Shown: positions 32,652 to 41,754, numbered from the stretch's first letter. The stretch: 64,000 bases of DNA from JAVDCA01 sp035293985 (GCA_035293985.1 DATGLS010000036.1:1-64000); one strand, 5' to 3'. Numbers and translations: made by a program. Notes: generated by a model not told the origin, from the letters alone.

Positions 32652-33803
32652 TCAATTGGATTCCTGCACCACCGAACCATCGGACAATACGCGATAGCGG
32701 CTGCCTCTCCAACTGACGGTGGTGCCGAAAAACCCTGACACAAATGTGGTGAACGCAATCAGGTCCCGGAACGGGACAAGCCAATAGGGCTGGCGCGGCA
32801 GATCGAAGCTGCGCTCGACCGCGATGGTGAGCAGGGTGCGGCAGACGACCGCAGCGGCCGCGACCAGCAGGCCGAGCGAGCTGCCGAGGAAGGCGCCGAT
32901 CAGCGCCAGCGCGAACGGATGGGTGATGATCGCGCCCGCATATCCGACCGGATCGATGCTGCGGATCGTGCACGATTGTCGCATCTGGTGGCGCAGCAAC
33001 TCTCCGGCGGTCTGCTCGAAGCACACATGCCCGACCGAGAACGGCGGGATGATCACGTCGTAGCCGGCCGCCCGCACGGCGGCGCCGATCGCGTAATCGT
33101 CGGCGAGGCAATCCGCGAAGGCATGGAAGCCGCCGATGTCGTCGAGGGTCTCGCGCCGCAGCGCGATGGTCGCGCCGAAGCACGGCTGCGCGAGCCCGAC
33201 GCTGCGCGCCACCACGACGTTGGGCAGGAAGTAAGAGTTGATCGACATGGCGGAAAGCCGCGACCAGAAGCCCGCGCCCGCGATGCCGTGATAGAGGCAG
33301 GTGACGGCGCCGACGCCGGGTTTGGCGAGCTCGGCGGTCACGTCGCGCAGGTAGGTCGGCCCGACCTCGATGTCGCTGTCGGACAGCGCGATCACGTCAT
33401 GGCGCGCGAGCGGCGCCATGTTGATCAGGTTGGAGACCTTGCGATTGGTGCCATGGCCGAGCGGATCGATCGCGATGTCGATGTCCGCGTCGGGGCCCGC
33501 CGCGCGCAGCCGCTCGACCACGTCGATCGCCGGATCGGCACGATTCTGGGTCCCGAACACGACCTGTACGGGCGCGCCATAGTGCTGGTGGCCGAATGCC
33601 AGGAGCCGCGCGAGCAGGCCCGGCTCGCGGCCGCACAACGGTTTGAGGACGGTCACCGAAGGTAGCGGTTCGGCCGCGTCGGATGGCATTGCGCGCCGGC
33701 TGAAACGCAACGTCAGCGCGGCCGCGATCAGCGCATAGACACAGCCGATCGTCGCCATCGCGACGCACAAATTCCCAATCCAGCTCAGCCCGTCCGCCAG
33801 CAT
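32652..33803 (-). CDS. hpnI: Hopanoid glycosyltransferase HpnI
   Basis: HpnI adds N-acetylglucosamine to bacteriohopanetetrol, the first of three head-group steps (HpnI, HpnK, HpnJ). The 383-residue protein resembles ceramide glucosyltransferase. It has an N-terminal TM (LCVAMATIGCVYALIAAAL), VTVLKPLCGREPGLL, IALSDSDIEVGPTYL (DxD-type metal site), DDYAIGAAVRAAGYDV, RHQMRQSCTIR, and two C-terminal TM segments. The ATG at 33803 is chosen over an in-frame upstream start at 33890. It is the first gene of the second hopanoid block. Confidence 0.93.
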   Translation of the reverse strand: MLADGLSWIGNLCVAMATIGCVYALIAAALTLRFSRRAMPSDAAEPLPSVTVLKPLCGREPGLLARLLAFGHQHYGAPVQVVFGTQNRADPAIDVVERLRAAGPDADIDIAIDPLGHGTNRKVSNLINMAPLARHDVIALSDSDIEVGPTYLRDVTAELAKPGVGAVTCLYHGIAGAGFWSRLSAMSINSYFLPNVVVARSVGLAQPCFGATIALRRETLDDIGGFHAFADCLADDYAIGAAVRAAGYDVIIPPFSVGHVCFEQTAGELLRHQMRQSCTIRSIDPVGYAGAIITHPFALALIGAFLGSSLGLLVAAAAVVCRTLLTIAVERSFDLPRQPYWLVPFRDLIAFTTFVSGFFGTTVSWRGSRYRVLSDGSVVQESN

Positions 33804-33947
33804 CCGTACGCCCCCGGCCCGCAATCCCCCATCGCGGCCCGATCGGAGGCTAGCACGAACCCGATACGGGGCCAGCCCCAGGCGCCGCAAATACTCGGCG
33901 CCTGTGACCCCAAAGCCGCAGGCCGCGATAAGTTTCCCGATTTCCGT

Positions 33948-35393
33948 CTATTTCGGCGCCGTTTCCCCCGCCGTGCCGGCGTTGGCGGCCGGAGCCTGCG
34001 GCGCAGGGTGCGGCGATGCCTCCGACCGCACCGAGGGGACGACTGGCGCCGGCGGCGGCGACGCTGACTGCGCCGGCGGTGCCGTGCGTGCTGCCGGCTC
34101 GGGCGGCGAGGTCATCTGGTCCTTCGGAAACCGGCTGTCGCTGCGTCCGCGCGCCGCGCCGAGATCGTAGAGGGCGTTCATGTATTTGGGATCGAACAGG
34201 CCGCGACCGACCTGGTCGAACGAGTCCGGCACGGAGGTCAAATTCAAGGCGATGTTCGCCCGTTGCGCCGCGACCGCCGCCAGCGCAAGCTGCAGGCGTC
34301 CGCCCGCCTTGAGTGCAAGCCCGATGGTGCGGCCGAGGATGCTCGCCGTCGAGCGCGACGTCTCCGAGAACTCGGTGGTGAGCTTGCCATTGAAGATGAC
34401 GTAGAGCTCGCTCGCCGGCAGCTTCAGCGGCGAGCCGGGCACCAGGTAGACTTCCGGGCCGAAGAACAGCGGTCCGAGCACCCCGCCATCGCCGTGCATC
34501 TCCTGGAACTGACGACCATTGGCCTCAACCGTGATGTAGACCGGGGGAAAGAAGGCCTCGATGCTGGAGGCGGCGAGCAGCACCTGGCGAAACAGCTTGA
34601 GCGCCGCCTCGTCCCCGTGCGCCGCGATCGCGCCCATGTTCCACACGACGGTACGTCCGGCGTCGAGATCGGTCGTGAGCACGAAGAGCCGCCGGCCCTT
34701 CTTGTATTCCGCGGCGACCGCCGCGAGGATTTCAGGCGTGACGCGCTTGTCGATCATCTTGGCGAGCGGCCAGCTGTCGACCAGACTCTCCGGCGTCGCG
34801 GCGACCTCGAAAATGTCGGTCGCCGACACGGTCGTGTAAACCTGATGAAGCTCCTCGGCGAATTGCGGGCCCGCGAAGACGTAGGTCGCCATCAACGCGC
34901 CGGTGCTCACCCCCGTGATCACCGAGAATTCCGGCCGCGTGCCGGTCTGCAGCCAGCCATTGAGGAAGCCCGCCCCATAGGCCCCCTCCTCGCCGCCGGT
35001 CGAGAGAACGAGCCACGGGCCCGGTTGCGCCGGCAGGGCCCGTTGGAAAGCCGGCACTGCATCGGAGAAGAAGCGCGCGTCCGGCATGCCCGGGATCTGG
35101 GCAGCGGCGTCCTCGGCGGCGGTGAATTGGGGACGCTCCGGCGGCTGTCCCGGCTTGGTGTCGGCCTTCTGGGTGGTCGGCTTCTGGCGCGGCAGCGGAA
35201 CGCTCGGCGCCTTGTCGGTCGCCCGCGTGTGCCGGCGCGCGTGCGCGGGATGATGCACGACCGTCTTCGGCTCGCCGGGCCTGACCGCCTGATCATCGCG
35301 GGCCTGAGCCTGGGCGGTACCGAGGCTCACCCCAATGGCGAGGCCCGCAATGGCAACTCCAGCGAGAAACAAGCCCGCAAGTCGTGTCCGCAC
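33948..35393 (-). CDS. Patatin-like phospholipase, exported
   Basis: A secreted or lipoprotein-like acyl hydrolase of about 481 residues. The N-terminus VRTRLAGLFLAGVAIAGLAIG is a hydrophobic signal, and a Pro/Lys-rich linker follows. The patatin domain carries the oxyanion loop STGGEEGAYGAGFLNGW, the nucleophile elbow GVSTGAL and the catalytic Asp in HGDGGV. It ends in a long Pro/Ala tail. The GTG at 35393 best fits the signal peptide, with AAGGA ten bases upstream; starts at 35453 (ATG) or 35465 (TTG) would add a charged extension. It probably acts on envelope lipids. It lies upstream of hpnI on the same strand, so an indirect link to membrane remodelling is possible. Confidence 0.85.
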   Translation of the reverse strand: MRTRLAGLFLAGVAIAGLAIGVSLGTAQAQARDDQAVRPGEPKTVVHHPAHARRHTRATDKAPSVPLPRQKPTTQKADTKPGQPPERPQFTAAEDAAAQIPGMPDARFFSDAVPAFQRALPAQPGPWLVLSTGGEEGAYGAGFLNGWLQTGTRPEFSVITGVSTGALMATYVFAGPQFAEELHQVYTTVSATDIFEVAATPESLVDSWPLAKMIDKRVTPEILAAVAAEYKKGRRLFVLTTDLDAGRTVVWNMGAIAAHGDEAALKLFRQVLLAASSIEAFFPPVYITVEANGRQFQEMHGDGGVLGPLFFGPEVYLVPGSPLKLPASELYVIFNGKLTTEFSETSRSTASILGRTIGLALKAGGRLQLALAAVAAQRANIALNLTSVPDSFDQVGRGLFDPKYMNALYDLGAARGRSDSRFPKDQMTSPPEPAARTAPPAQSASPPPAPVVPSVRSEASPHPAPQAPAANAGTAGETAPK

Positions 35394-35543
35394 GTCTGAA
35401 TCGTCCTTGTCCAGGTGGGGCTGCCCCCGGCGCCGAGGCCGGCTATCCAGCATCAGTCGCGGCAAGCGGTCGCGTGGTTCGGGCCGTCGTTATGCCTCCC
35501 GGGCCGCCTATTCTCAAGCTCGGCAAGCTACGGGCCGGAGCCC

Positions 35544-36272
35544 CTAAAGTTGCCCGGCAAAAGCGTCGGCGATGAAGCCATGCGTCAGCGCATAGGTCTG
35601 GCGGCTCGCATTGGCGTCATAGATCGCAACACCCGCCACGTTCGAGTCCTCGTCCGTAAAGGCGTGCAGGATGCCGCTGAAGAGCAGCATCTGCCATTTC
35701 ACCCCGGCCGCGTCCATCTCGGCCTCGAAGGCATCGCGGTCCGCCTTGGGGACCACCGGATCGGGCGTGCCGTGGATCACCAGCAGCGCCGCCTTGATGT
35801 CACCCGGCTTCGCCGGCGCATTGGTCTTGAGGTCGCTGTGAATGGCGACCGCCGCCTGCAGGTCGGCGCCGTCGCGGGCGAGCTCGAGCACATTGCCGCC
35901 GCCGAAGCAGAAGCCGACCGCGGCGCGCTGATCGTTGATCAGGCCGCGCTGCTTCGCCAGCCTGAGGAACGTGTCATACGCTGCCCGCGCGCGCCGACGC
36001 GCCTCGGCCGGATCCTCGCGCAGCGGATTGGCGAGCGCTGCCGCCTCGCCGAAATCCTTCGGCCGGATGCCCTCGCCATACATGTCGACCGCGAACACCA
36101 CGTAGCGGTCGCCGGCAAGCAGCGCGGCGCGCTCGACCGCCTGCTGGCGCATGCCCATCCAGTTCGGGCACATCAGCAGCGCCGGCCGCGGGCGCGTGAT
36201 CTTGTCGTCGTAGACGAGCGCGCCGACGTATTTCTTTCCCGCCAGCTCGTAGGTGACGTGCTCGACATGCAT
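35544..36272 (-). CDS. Dienelactone hydrolase family protein
   Basis: A 242-residue alpha/beta hydrolase of the dienelactone hydrolase family. The nucleophile elbow GFCFGGGN contains Cys122, the acid is in HGTPDPVVP, and the His is in GILHAFTDE. Such enzymes hydrolyse dienelactone in chlorocatechol pathways or related esters; the substrate here is unknown. The ATG at 36272 follows GGGGAGG. It lies 23 bases downstream of the Vgb-like gene, so the two are probably one operon. A longer open frame continues through that gene antisense and is rejected. Confidence 0.9.
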   Translation of the reverse strand: MHVEHVTYELAGKKYVGALVYDDKITRPRPALLMCPNWMGMRQQAVERAALLAGDRYVVFAVDMYGEGIRPKDFGEAAALANPLREDPAEARRRARAAYDTFLRLAKQRGLINDQRAAVGFCFGGGNVLELARDGADLQAAVAIHSDLKTNAPAKPGDIKAALLVIHGTPDPVVPKADRDAFEAEMDAAGVKWQMLLFSGILHAFTDEDSNVAGVAIYDANASRQTYALTHGFIADAFAGQL

Positions 36273-36295
36273 GGCCTGCCTCCCCGTGGATGTCG

Positions 36296-37198
36296 CTATT
36301 TCGGGATCACTTCGCCGATCGCGCCCGCATCGTGGGCGGAGAAGAACAACCGCCCATCGGGCGTCGCGATGATGGCGCGCGCGCCGCAGTTTTCGCCCGG
36401 GATCGCATATTCGCCGATCACGCGGCCGTCCGGCGCCATGCGGCCGATACGGTTGGCGAAGTTCTCGGTGAACCAGAGGTCGCCGTCGGGCGCGACCGCC
36501 ACGCCGCGCAGCGACGCATTCGGCGTGTGCACCGGGAATTCGGTGACTTTGCCGGCGCGATCGATGCGGCCGAGCCCATTCGCCTGCGTCTGCACGAACC
36601 AGATGTTCCCGTCCGGATGCGTCACCATGGCGCGCGGCTCGCTCTTCGGCGTCGGCAACCGATATTCGCTGACCTCGCCCGTCACCGTGATGCGGCCGAT
36701 CTGTCCCGCCTCGTATTCGGAGAACCACAGCGCGCCGTCGCGCACCACGATCGACAGCGGCCGGCAACCCGGCGTCAGCCCGCGCGAGAACTCGGTCACC
36801 TCGCCGCGCGGCGTGATGCGGCCGATCCGGCTCACATGCGCCTCGGAGAACCAGATGTTGCCGTCCGGGCCGCACATGATGCCGTCGGCGCCCGCGCCCG
36901 GCGTCGGCAGCGGGAATTCGACGATGTCGCCCTGCGGCGTGATCCGCCCGACCTGGTCGGCGCCGTTCTCGCAGAACCACAGGTTTCCGTCCGGCCCCGG
37001 AATGATGCCGATCGGCCGACTGTTCGGCGTCGGCGTCGCGAATTCCGTGAAGCGACGAGTGGTCGGATCGAGCCGGCCGATCTTGCCGGTGCCGCTCTCG
37101 CAGAACCACAGCGCGGCGTCCGGCCCGACCACGATGATGTACGGCTTGGCGTCGGCGCTCGGAATCGGATGCAGCACGATCTCGACGTCGACGGTCAC
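36296..37198 (-). CDS. Vgb-like beta-propeller protein
   Basis: A 300-residue seven-bladed propeller built from about 42-residue repeats of the form PDGNLWFCENGADQVGRITP with TEF/EFPLPTP turns. Similar repeats include the blades starting near residues 29, 72, 114, 155, 198 and 240. Virginiamycin B lyase has this fold, but family members are mostly of unknown function. No signal peptide is visible, so it is probably cytoplasmic. The start is a GTG at 37198 after GGAGGGG. Its conserved catalytic residues for Vgb activity cannot be confirmed by eye. It is divergent from the Fe-S gene at 37311. Confidence 0.85.
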   Translation of the reverse strand: MTVDVEIVLHPIPSADAKPYIIVVGPDAALWFCESGTGKIGRLDPTTRRFTEFATPTPNSRPIGIIPGPDGNLWFCENGADQVGRITPQGDIVEFPLPTPGAGADGIMCGPDGNIWFSEAHVSRIGRITPRGEVTEFSRGLTPGCRPLSIVVRDGALWFSEYEAGQIGRITVTGEVSEYRLPTPKSEPRAMVTHPDGNIWFVQTQANGLGRIDRAGKVTEFPVHTPNASLRGVAVAPDGDLWFTENFANRIGRMAPDGRVIGEYAIPGENCGARAIIATPDGRLFFSAHDAGAIGEVIPK

Positions 37199-37310
37199 GG
37201 TTCCCCTCCGGCTTCCTTGGCCCGGGATATACAGGCCGCGCGGCGCGACTTCCAGCCGCGAGGGTGGCGAGGGGTAGTCCGACTCTGCCGATGGTGATAG
37301 CCTTAACCGT

Positions 37311-38699
37311 ATGGCGATGACCTACGAGGATGCCCTGCAGGACCGCGTCGACGCGATGGCCCATGCCTGCACCCGTTGCGGCAAATGCGTCGAGGCCTGC
37401 CCGGTCACGGACGCGGGCGGCGTGACCGCTGCGCCGCGCGACGTGATCGCGGGCGTGCTCGATCTTGTGCGCAAAGGTACCGACGAGAGCCAGGGCAACG
37501 AATCAGCGCGCCGATGGGCGAGCTCCTGCGCGCTCAGCGGCGAATGCATCAAGGCGTGTCCCGAGGGGATCAATCCGCGCTTTCTGCTCTCGATGGCGCG
37601 CGTCGCGATGGCGCGGCAGGAGGTCGAGCTGCCGGCGCGCCGACGCCAGGGCGTCGCCGATTTTCGCAAGCTCAGCCAGGACGTGAGCGTGCTCTCGCGC
37701 ATGCAGCTCACCAGCGACATGCTGGAGCGGCTCGGCCAGCGCACGGACACGAACCGGCGCCTCGGCAATACCGAGGGACCCGAGCAGCCGGATTTCGTGT
37801 TCTACACCGGCTGCAACGTGCTCAAGACCCCGCATATCGCGTTGCTCGCGCTCGACATCATGGACGCGCTCGGCGTCACCTACCGGGTGATGGGCGGGCC
37901 CTCCCATTGCTGCAGCATCGTGCATTTCCGCACCGGCGACCTGCAGACCTCCGGCAATTTCGCCGAGAACACGCTCGGCAAGCTCGCGAGCGCCAAAAAC
38001 GGCCAGGTGCTCGCCTGGTGCGCGAGCTGCCACGTGCAGTTCACCGAGGTCAATCTTCCGGCGCATGAGCGCATGACCGGCAGCCGTCCGTTCGAGATGG
38101 TCCCGTTCATGCGCTATCTGCGCTCGCGCCTCGACGACCTGCGCGCGCTCATGCGCAAGAGCGTCGACATGCGCATCGCGCTGCACCGTCATCCGGGCGT
38201 CCCCGGCGTCATGGAGGCGGGCGAGGACATCCTGCGCGCCATTCCGGGCATCGAGATCGTCGACCTGCACCAGCCGGCGGTCGGCCTGATGAGCAACTAC
38301 CTGCGCTCGGTCCCCGAGTACAAGCGCAAGCTCCAGCTCGACGAGCTCAACGCCGCGCGCGACGCCGGCGTCGATGCGCTCGTCGCGGTCTACCACCCGG
38401 ACCACCGCGACCTGTGCGCGCACGAGCGCGATTACCCGTTCCGCATCCTCAACCTGCTCGAGGTCGTGGGCGAAAGCATGGGGCTCGCGCAGGAAGACCG
38501 GTTCAAGCGGCTGAAGAAGCTGCAGGACGTCGAGCTGATCCTCGACGAGACGCGCGACCTGCTCAGCGCTCACCACGTCGATGAGGACACGGCGCGCCAA
38601 TCCATCCGCGCGATGCTCGACGAGCAGCCGCTGCCGCTGACCGGCGCGCGCGCCGGCGGCGCCGGTCGCGGCGCGCAAACGGCGCCGAACGATCGCTGA
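37311..38699 (+). CDS. Heterodisulfide reductase-like Fe-S protein with CCG domain
   Basis: A 462-residue redox protein. An N-terminal ferredoxin site has C20, C23, C26 and C30 (CTRCGKCVEACP). A second site is irregular: C73, C79 and C83 (CALSGECIKACP). A CCG-type cysteine set follows: C168, C200-C201 and C237/C240, i.e. C-x31-CC-x35-C-x2-C. This pattern is typical of HdrB/HdrD-like subunits that bind a noncubane or 4Fe-4S cluster. The electron partner is unknown, and no flavin or HdrA gene is adjacent. No TM helices are seen. The C-terminal tail (from about 440) is Gly/Ala-rich and disordered. Confidence 0.88.
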   Translation: MAMTYEDALQDRVDAMAHACTRCGKCVEACPVTDAGGVTAAPRDVIAGVLDLVRKGTDESQGNESARRWASSCALSGECIKACPEGINPRFLLSMARVAMARQEVELPARRRQGVADFRKLSQDVSVLSRMQLTSDMLERLGQRTDTNRRLGNTEGPEQPDFVFYTGCNVLKTPHIALLALDIMDALGVTYRVMGGPSHCCSIVHFRTGDLQTSGNFAENTLGKLASAKNGQVLAWCASCHVQFTEVNLPAHERMTGSRPFEMVPFMRYLRSRLDDLRALMRKSVDMRIALHRHPGVPGVMEAGEDILRAIPGIEIVDLHQPAVGLMSNYLRSVPEYKRKLQLDELNAARDAGVDALVAVYHPDHRDLCAHERDYPFRILNLLEVVGESMGLAQEDRFKRLKKLQDVELILDETRDLLSAHHVDEDTARQSIRAMLDEQPLPLTGARAGGAGRGAQTAPNDR

Positions 38700-38756
38700 T
38701 CAAGCAGAGAGGCGGCCGCCCCCCCACTCGCGATGCCATTCCCTATTCGTAAACGA

Positions 38757-39428
38757 TCAGGCGCCCATCACGAGGTGGAGCACGCGGCTCAATCGGCCGG
38801 GCAGCTTCGCGGGCGTCTCGGTGACCACGAAGCAGACGCAGTCGGCCGAGCCCTCGGCGGTCGGGCCACCGTCGGCGGGATCGCCGGCGATGACGAGGTC
38901 GCCGCGCTCGTAGTAGCCGGCCGCATCGCTCGCGGCGCCGGCCAGCACCAGGACCGCATCGTCACGCGCGAGCGGCAGGCGTAGGCCGGGCGCTACGCTG
39001 ACCAGGCGAACCGAGCCGGTGCCGTCGTCCGGCAACGGCACTTCCTTGATGCCGGCCGCGCGCTGGCGCCACGGCGGATCGACGAAGTCGCAACCGGCAA
39101 GCCGGCGCAAGGCGCGCGGCAGCATGGCGTCGGCTGCGGCCGCGGGCTGCGCCGCTGCATCCAGCCCGGACTCGATGCTCGGGCTGGAAAAGATGTTGAC
39201 CAGGCGGCGATCACGCCCGGCGAGCGGAACCGGCTTGAGCTCCTCGAGAAAGACGCCGTGCACGGCTTCGAGCGCCGCAACATAGCCGCGATTGTCGGGC
39301 TTGAACTCGAGATGCGCCGCGACGAGCGCGGCCTGCGGCGGCGTCAGGGTCTTCGCCGCGTAAGCCGCGAGGAGCGCATCGATCGGACGGCCTTCCGGGA
39401 TTTGACGAACAGTTCGGTCGTAGTTCAA
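38757..39428 (-). CDS. ChrR-like cupin, apparently metal-less
   Basis: A protein of about 223 residues aligning by pattern with ChrR-type anti-sigma factors: LLAAYAAKTLTPPQAALVAAHLEF, then AALEAVHGVFLEEL, and a cupin part ending ADCVCFVVTETPAKLPGRLSRVL. In ChrR the N-terminal domain has Zn ligands, including a Cys pair, and the cupin has His/Glu ligands. Here the Cys pair is missing, and the cupin His-rich stretch reads LRLPLARDDAVLVLAG, without histidines. No ECF sigma gene is adjacent. It could be a degenerate anti-sigma or a re-purposed cupin. The TTG at 39428 is favoured by GAGGA upstream; an upstream TTG at 39437 is possible. Confidence 0.6.
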   Translation of the reverse strand: MNYDRTVRQIPEGRPIDALLAAYAAKTLTPPQAALVAAHLEFKPDNRGYVAALEAVHGVFLEELKPVPLAGRDRRLVNIFSSPSIESGLDAAAQPAAAADAMLPRALRRLAGCDFVDPPWRQRAAGIKEVPLPDDGTGSVRLVSVAPGLRLPLARDDAVLVLAGAASDAAGYYERGDLVIAGDPADGGPTAEGSADCVCFVVTETPAKLPGRLSRVLHLVMGA

Positions 39429-39798
39429 TTCAGCCAATCCTCGATCTTTGCACCCGCCGATCCCCGCAGCGGTTTGAATTCTGACTATTATGCCAGATTT
39501 CGTGAACAATTACGCAACGGCATATGTGTCGGATCACTTCCGGCGGCGACCGCATCGTAACATTGTACCGAGTGGCAATGGGATACCACTCGGCGCGGCC
39601 TAACCGAACTGCAGACCCGAAACGTATTTTGGAACCCGTTGCGCCGTCCTTCCTCCGACACATGTACTTGTCGGTGAGCCGGGCTCGAAGGTTCAAGTCC
39701 GGGGCCGGCTGCGCGCGAAATATGTGCTGGCCTTGTCGTACCGTAAGGGCGCCGATAGGGTCCGCAATCGCAAAGCGATTTCTGATACCGGGCCAAGC
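39429..39798. other. Intergenic stretch upstream of cysK
   Basis: No gene is supported in these 370 bases between the divergent cupin gene and cysK. Around 39470-39560 the sequence is relatively AT-rich, a likely promoter area. No confident -35/-10 pair was chosen. Confidence 0.5.
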
Positions 39799-40836
39799 AT
39801 GCAAATTCGCGACGGCATTGTGAATGCGATCGGCAACACGCCGCTCATCCGTCTCAAGCGCGCCTCCGCGGCGACGGGCTGCGAGATTCTCGGCAAGGCC
39901 GAGTTCATGAACCCGGGCCAATCGGTCAAGGATCGCGCCGCGCTGTTCATCATCCAGGATGCGGTGCGCCGCGGCGAGCTGCATCCCGGCGGCGTGGTGG
40001 TCGAGGGCACGGCCGGCAACACCGGCATCGGGCTCGCGCTCGTCGGCAACGCCCTCGGCTTTCGCTCCGTGATCGTCATTCCGGAGACCCAGAGCCAGGA
40101 GAAAAAGGACGCCCTGCGCATCGCCGGCGCCGAGCTGGTCGAGGTCCCGGCGGTCCCATATGCCAACCCCAACAACTACGTGAAGCTCTCGGGCCGCCTC
40201 GCGGCGGATCTCGCCAAGCGCGAGCCCAAGGGCGCCGTGTGGGCGAACCAGTTCGACAATGTCGCTAACCGCGAGGCCCACATCGAGACCACCGGCCCGG
40301 AGATCTGGGCGCAGACCGACGGCAAGGTCGACGGATTCATCTGCGCGGTCGGCTCCGGTGGCACGCTCGCCGGCATCGGCATGGCGCTCAAGGCGCGCAA
40401 CAAGGACGTGAAGATCGGTCTCGCCGACCCGATGGGCGCCGCGCTCTACAGCTACTACACGACGGGCGTGCTCAAGTCGGAGGGCTCCTCCATCACCGAG
40501 GGCATCGGCCAGGGACGCATCACCAAGAACCTCGAAGGCGCGCCGGTCGACCTCGCCTATCAGATCCCCGACGCCGAGGCGGTCGCGATCGTCTTCGATC
40601 TCCTCGAGCACGAAGGCCTTTGCCTCGGCGGCTCCTCCGGCATCAACATCGCGGGCGCGATCCGCCTCGCCAGGGAGCTCGGCCCCGGCCACACCATCGT
40701 GACGATCCTGGCCGACTACGGAAACCGCTACCAATCCAAGCTTTTCAATCCGGAATTCCTGCGCTCGAAAAATTTGCCGGTACCGACCTGGATCGAAAAG
40801 CGCTCGCAGGTCCAGGCGCCGTTCGAGAAGGTCTGA
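39799..40836 (+). CDS. cysK: Cysteine synthase (O-acetylserine sulfhydrylase)
   Basis: A PLP enzyme that makes cysteine from O-acetylserine and sulfide. The 345-residue protein has IGNTPLIRL (11-19), the PLP lysine K44 in NPGQSVKDRA, the substrate loop EGTAGNTGIGLAL, the phosphate-binding VGSGGTLAG, and GGSSGINIAGA. At 345 residues it is longer than E. coli CysK. The GTAGNTG form (instead of TSGNTG) is seen in a subgroup sometimes called CysK2-like, so cystathionine-beta-synthase-like or other beta-replacement activity is possible. The ATG at 39799 is used. alaX follows 17 bases later. Confidence 0.9.
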   Translation: MQIRDGIVNAIGNTPLIRLKRASAATGCEILGKAEFMNPGQSVKDRAALFIIQDAVRRGELHPGGVVVEGTAGNTGIGLALVGNALGFRSVIVIPETQSQEKKDALRIAGAELVEVPAVPYANPNNYVKLSGRLAADLAKREPKGAVWANQFDNVANREAHIETTGPEIWAQTDGKVDGFICAVGSGGTLAGIGMALKARNKDVKIGLADPMGAALYSYYTTGVLKSEGSSITEGIGQGRITKNLEGAPVDLAYQIPDAEAVAIVFDLLEHEGLCLGGSSGINIAGAIRLARELGPGHTIVTILADYGNRYQSKLFNPEFLRSKNLPVPTWIEKRSQVQAPFEKV

Positions 40837-40853
40837 GCTTCACGGGAAAGTCG

Positions 40854-41579
40854 ATGGCGACCGATTGTCTGTTCCGCGAAGATCCCTACCTGCGCGATTG
40901 CGACGCGACCGTCGTCGACCTGACCGAGCACGGCCTCGTGCTCGATCGCACCGTTTTCTACGCCAATTCGGGCGGCCAGCCGGGCGACCGCGGCGTGCTC
41001 ACGACGAGCGCCGGCGAAGCCATTCAAGTCGACACGGCCGTGTTCACCGATCCGGGCAAGACCGAGATCGCGCACGTGCTCCCCAATGTGCTGCCCGCGG
41101 GCGCCACACGGCCGGCGCCCGGCGATCGTCTGGTCGCCGCGATCGACTGGGACACGCGCTATCGGCGCATGCGCATGCATACGGCGCTGCATCTACTGTC
41201 CGCCGCCCTGCCCTTCCCGGTGACCGGCGGCTCGGTCGGCGATGCGGAAGGCCGGCTCGATTTCGACATTCCCGAAGCCGGTCTCGACAAGGACGAGATC
41301 ACGCACAAGCTCGCCGACATGATCGCGGCCGACGCCGCCGTGACGACGCGCTGGATCACCGACGAGGAGCTCCTGGCCAACCCGTCGCTGGTCAAGACCA
41401 TGTCGGTCAAGCCGCCGATGGGCACCGGGCGCGTGCGCCTCGTCGAGATCGCCGGGCTCGACCTGCAGCCGTGTGGCGGCACCCATGTTCGGCGCACGGG
41501 CGAGATCGGCGCCGTGCGGGTGACGCAGATCGAAAAGAAAGGCAAACAGAACCGCCGCGTGCGAATCGCCTTCGCGTAA
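40854..41579 (+). CDS. Alanyl-tRNA editing protein AlaX
   Basis: A 241-residue stand-alone editing domain that hydrolyses Ser-tRNA(Ala) (or Gly-). It contains the first Zn ligands HTALH (H109, H113), the second set in LQPCGGTH (C207, H211), and DRTVFYANSGGQPGDRG, the usual AlaXM signature. The ATG at 40854 is 17 bases after cysK, suggesting co-transcription. An association with serine/cysteine metabolism is natural, because misacylated Ser is the main AlaRS error. A hairpin follows the stop. Confidence 0.93.
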   Translation: MATDCLFREDPYLRDCDATVVDLTEHGLVLDRTVFYANSGGQPGDRGVLTTSAGEAIQVDTAVFTDPGKTEIAHVLPNVLPAGATRPAPGDRLVAAIDWDTRYRRMRMHTALHLLSAALPFPVTGGSVGDAEGRLDFDIPEAGLDKDEITHKLADMIAADAAVTTRWITDEELLANPSLVKTMSVKPPMGTGRVRLVEIAGLDLQPCGGTHVRRTGEIGAVRVTQIEKKGKQNRRVRIAFA

Positions 41580-41592
41580 GCGAGCAGGCCGC

Positions 41593-41636
41593 CTTGCGCT
41601 CCCTCTCCCGAAGAGCGGGGGGAGAAAGAGCGCAAG
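41593..41636 (+). terminator. Long hairpin after alaX
   Basis: CTTGCGCTC (41593-41601) pairs with GAGCGCAAG (41628-41636), and a further inner CTCTCCC/GGGAGA match extends the stem. There is no long T-run, so it may be an RNA-processing structure or partial terminator between alaX and sseA. Confidence 0.45.
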
Positions 41637-41754
41637 CGCAGCGCTCGCCTCACATGCCAATGCGCGCGACTTGATCGGTGGCGAAGGCCGTAGCACTTTG
41701 ACAACGCTTTGCGTGACAGTCTCGCGCCCTGATCGATTCGAAAGATTGACAACG

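Noticed and set aside
35544..37364. Fusion of the dienelactone hydrolase with a long N-terminal domain
   Set aside because: The extra 360 codons overlap the Vgb-like propeller gene in a different frame of the same strand; that gene has clear repeats and its own ribosome-binding site.
39660..39720. GGTTCAAGTCC resembling a tRNA T-loop
   Set aside because: The flanking bases do not form a 5-bp T stem, and no acceptor, D or anticodon arms can be built around it.
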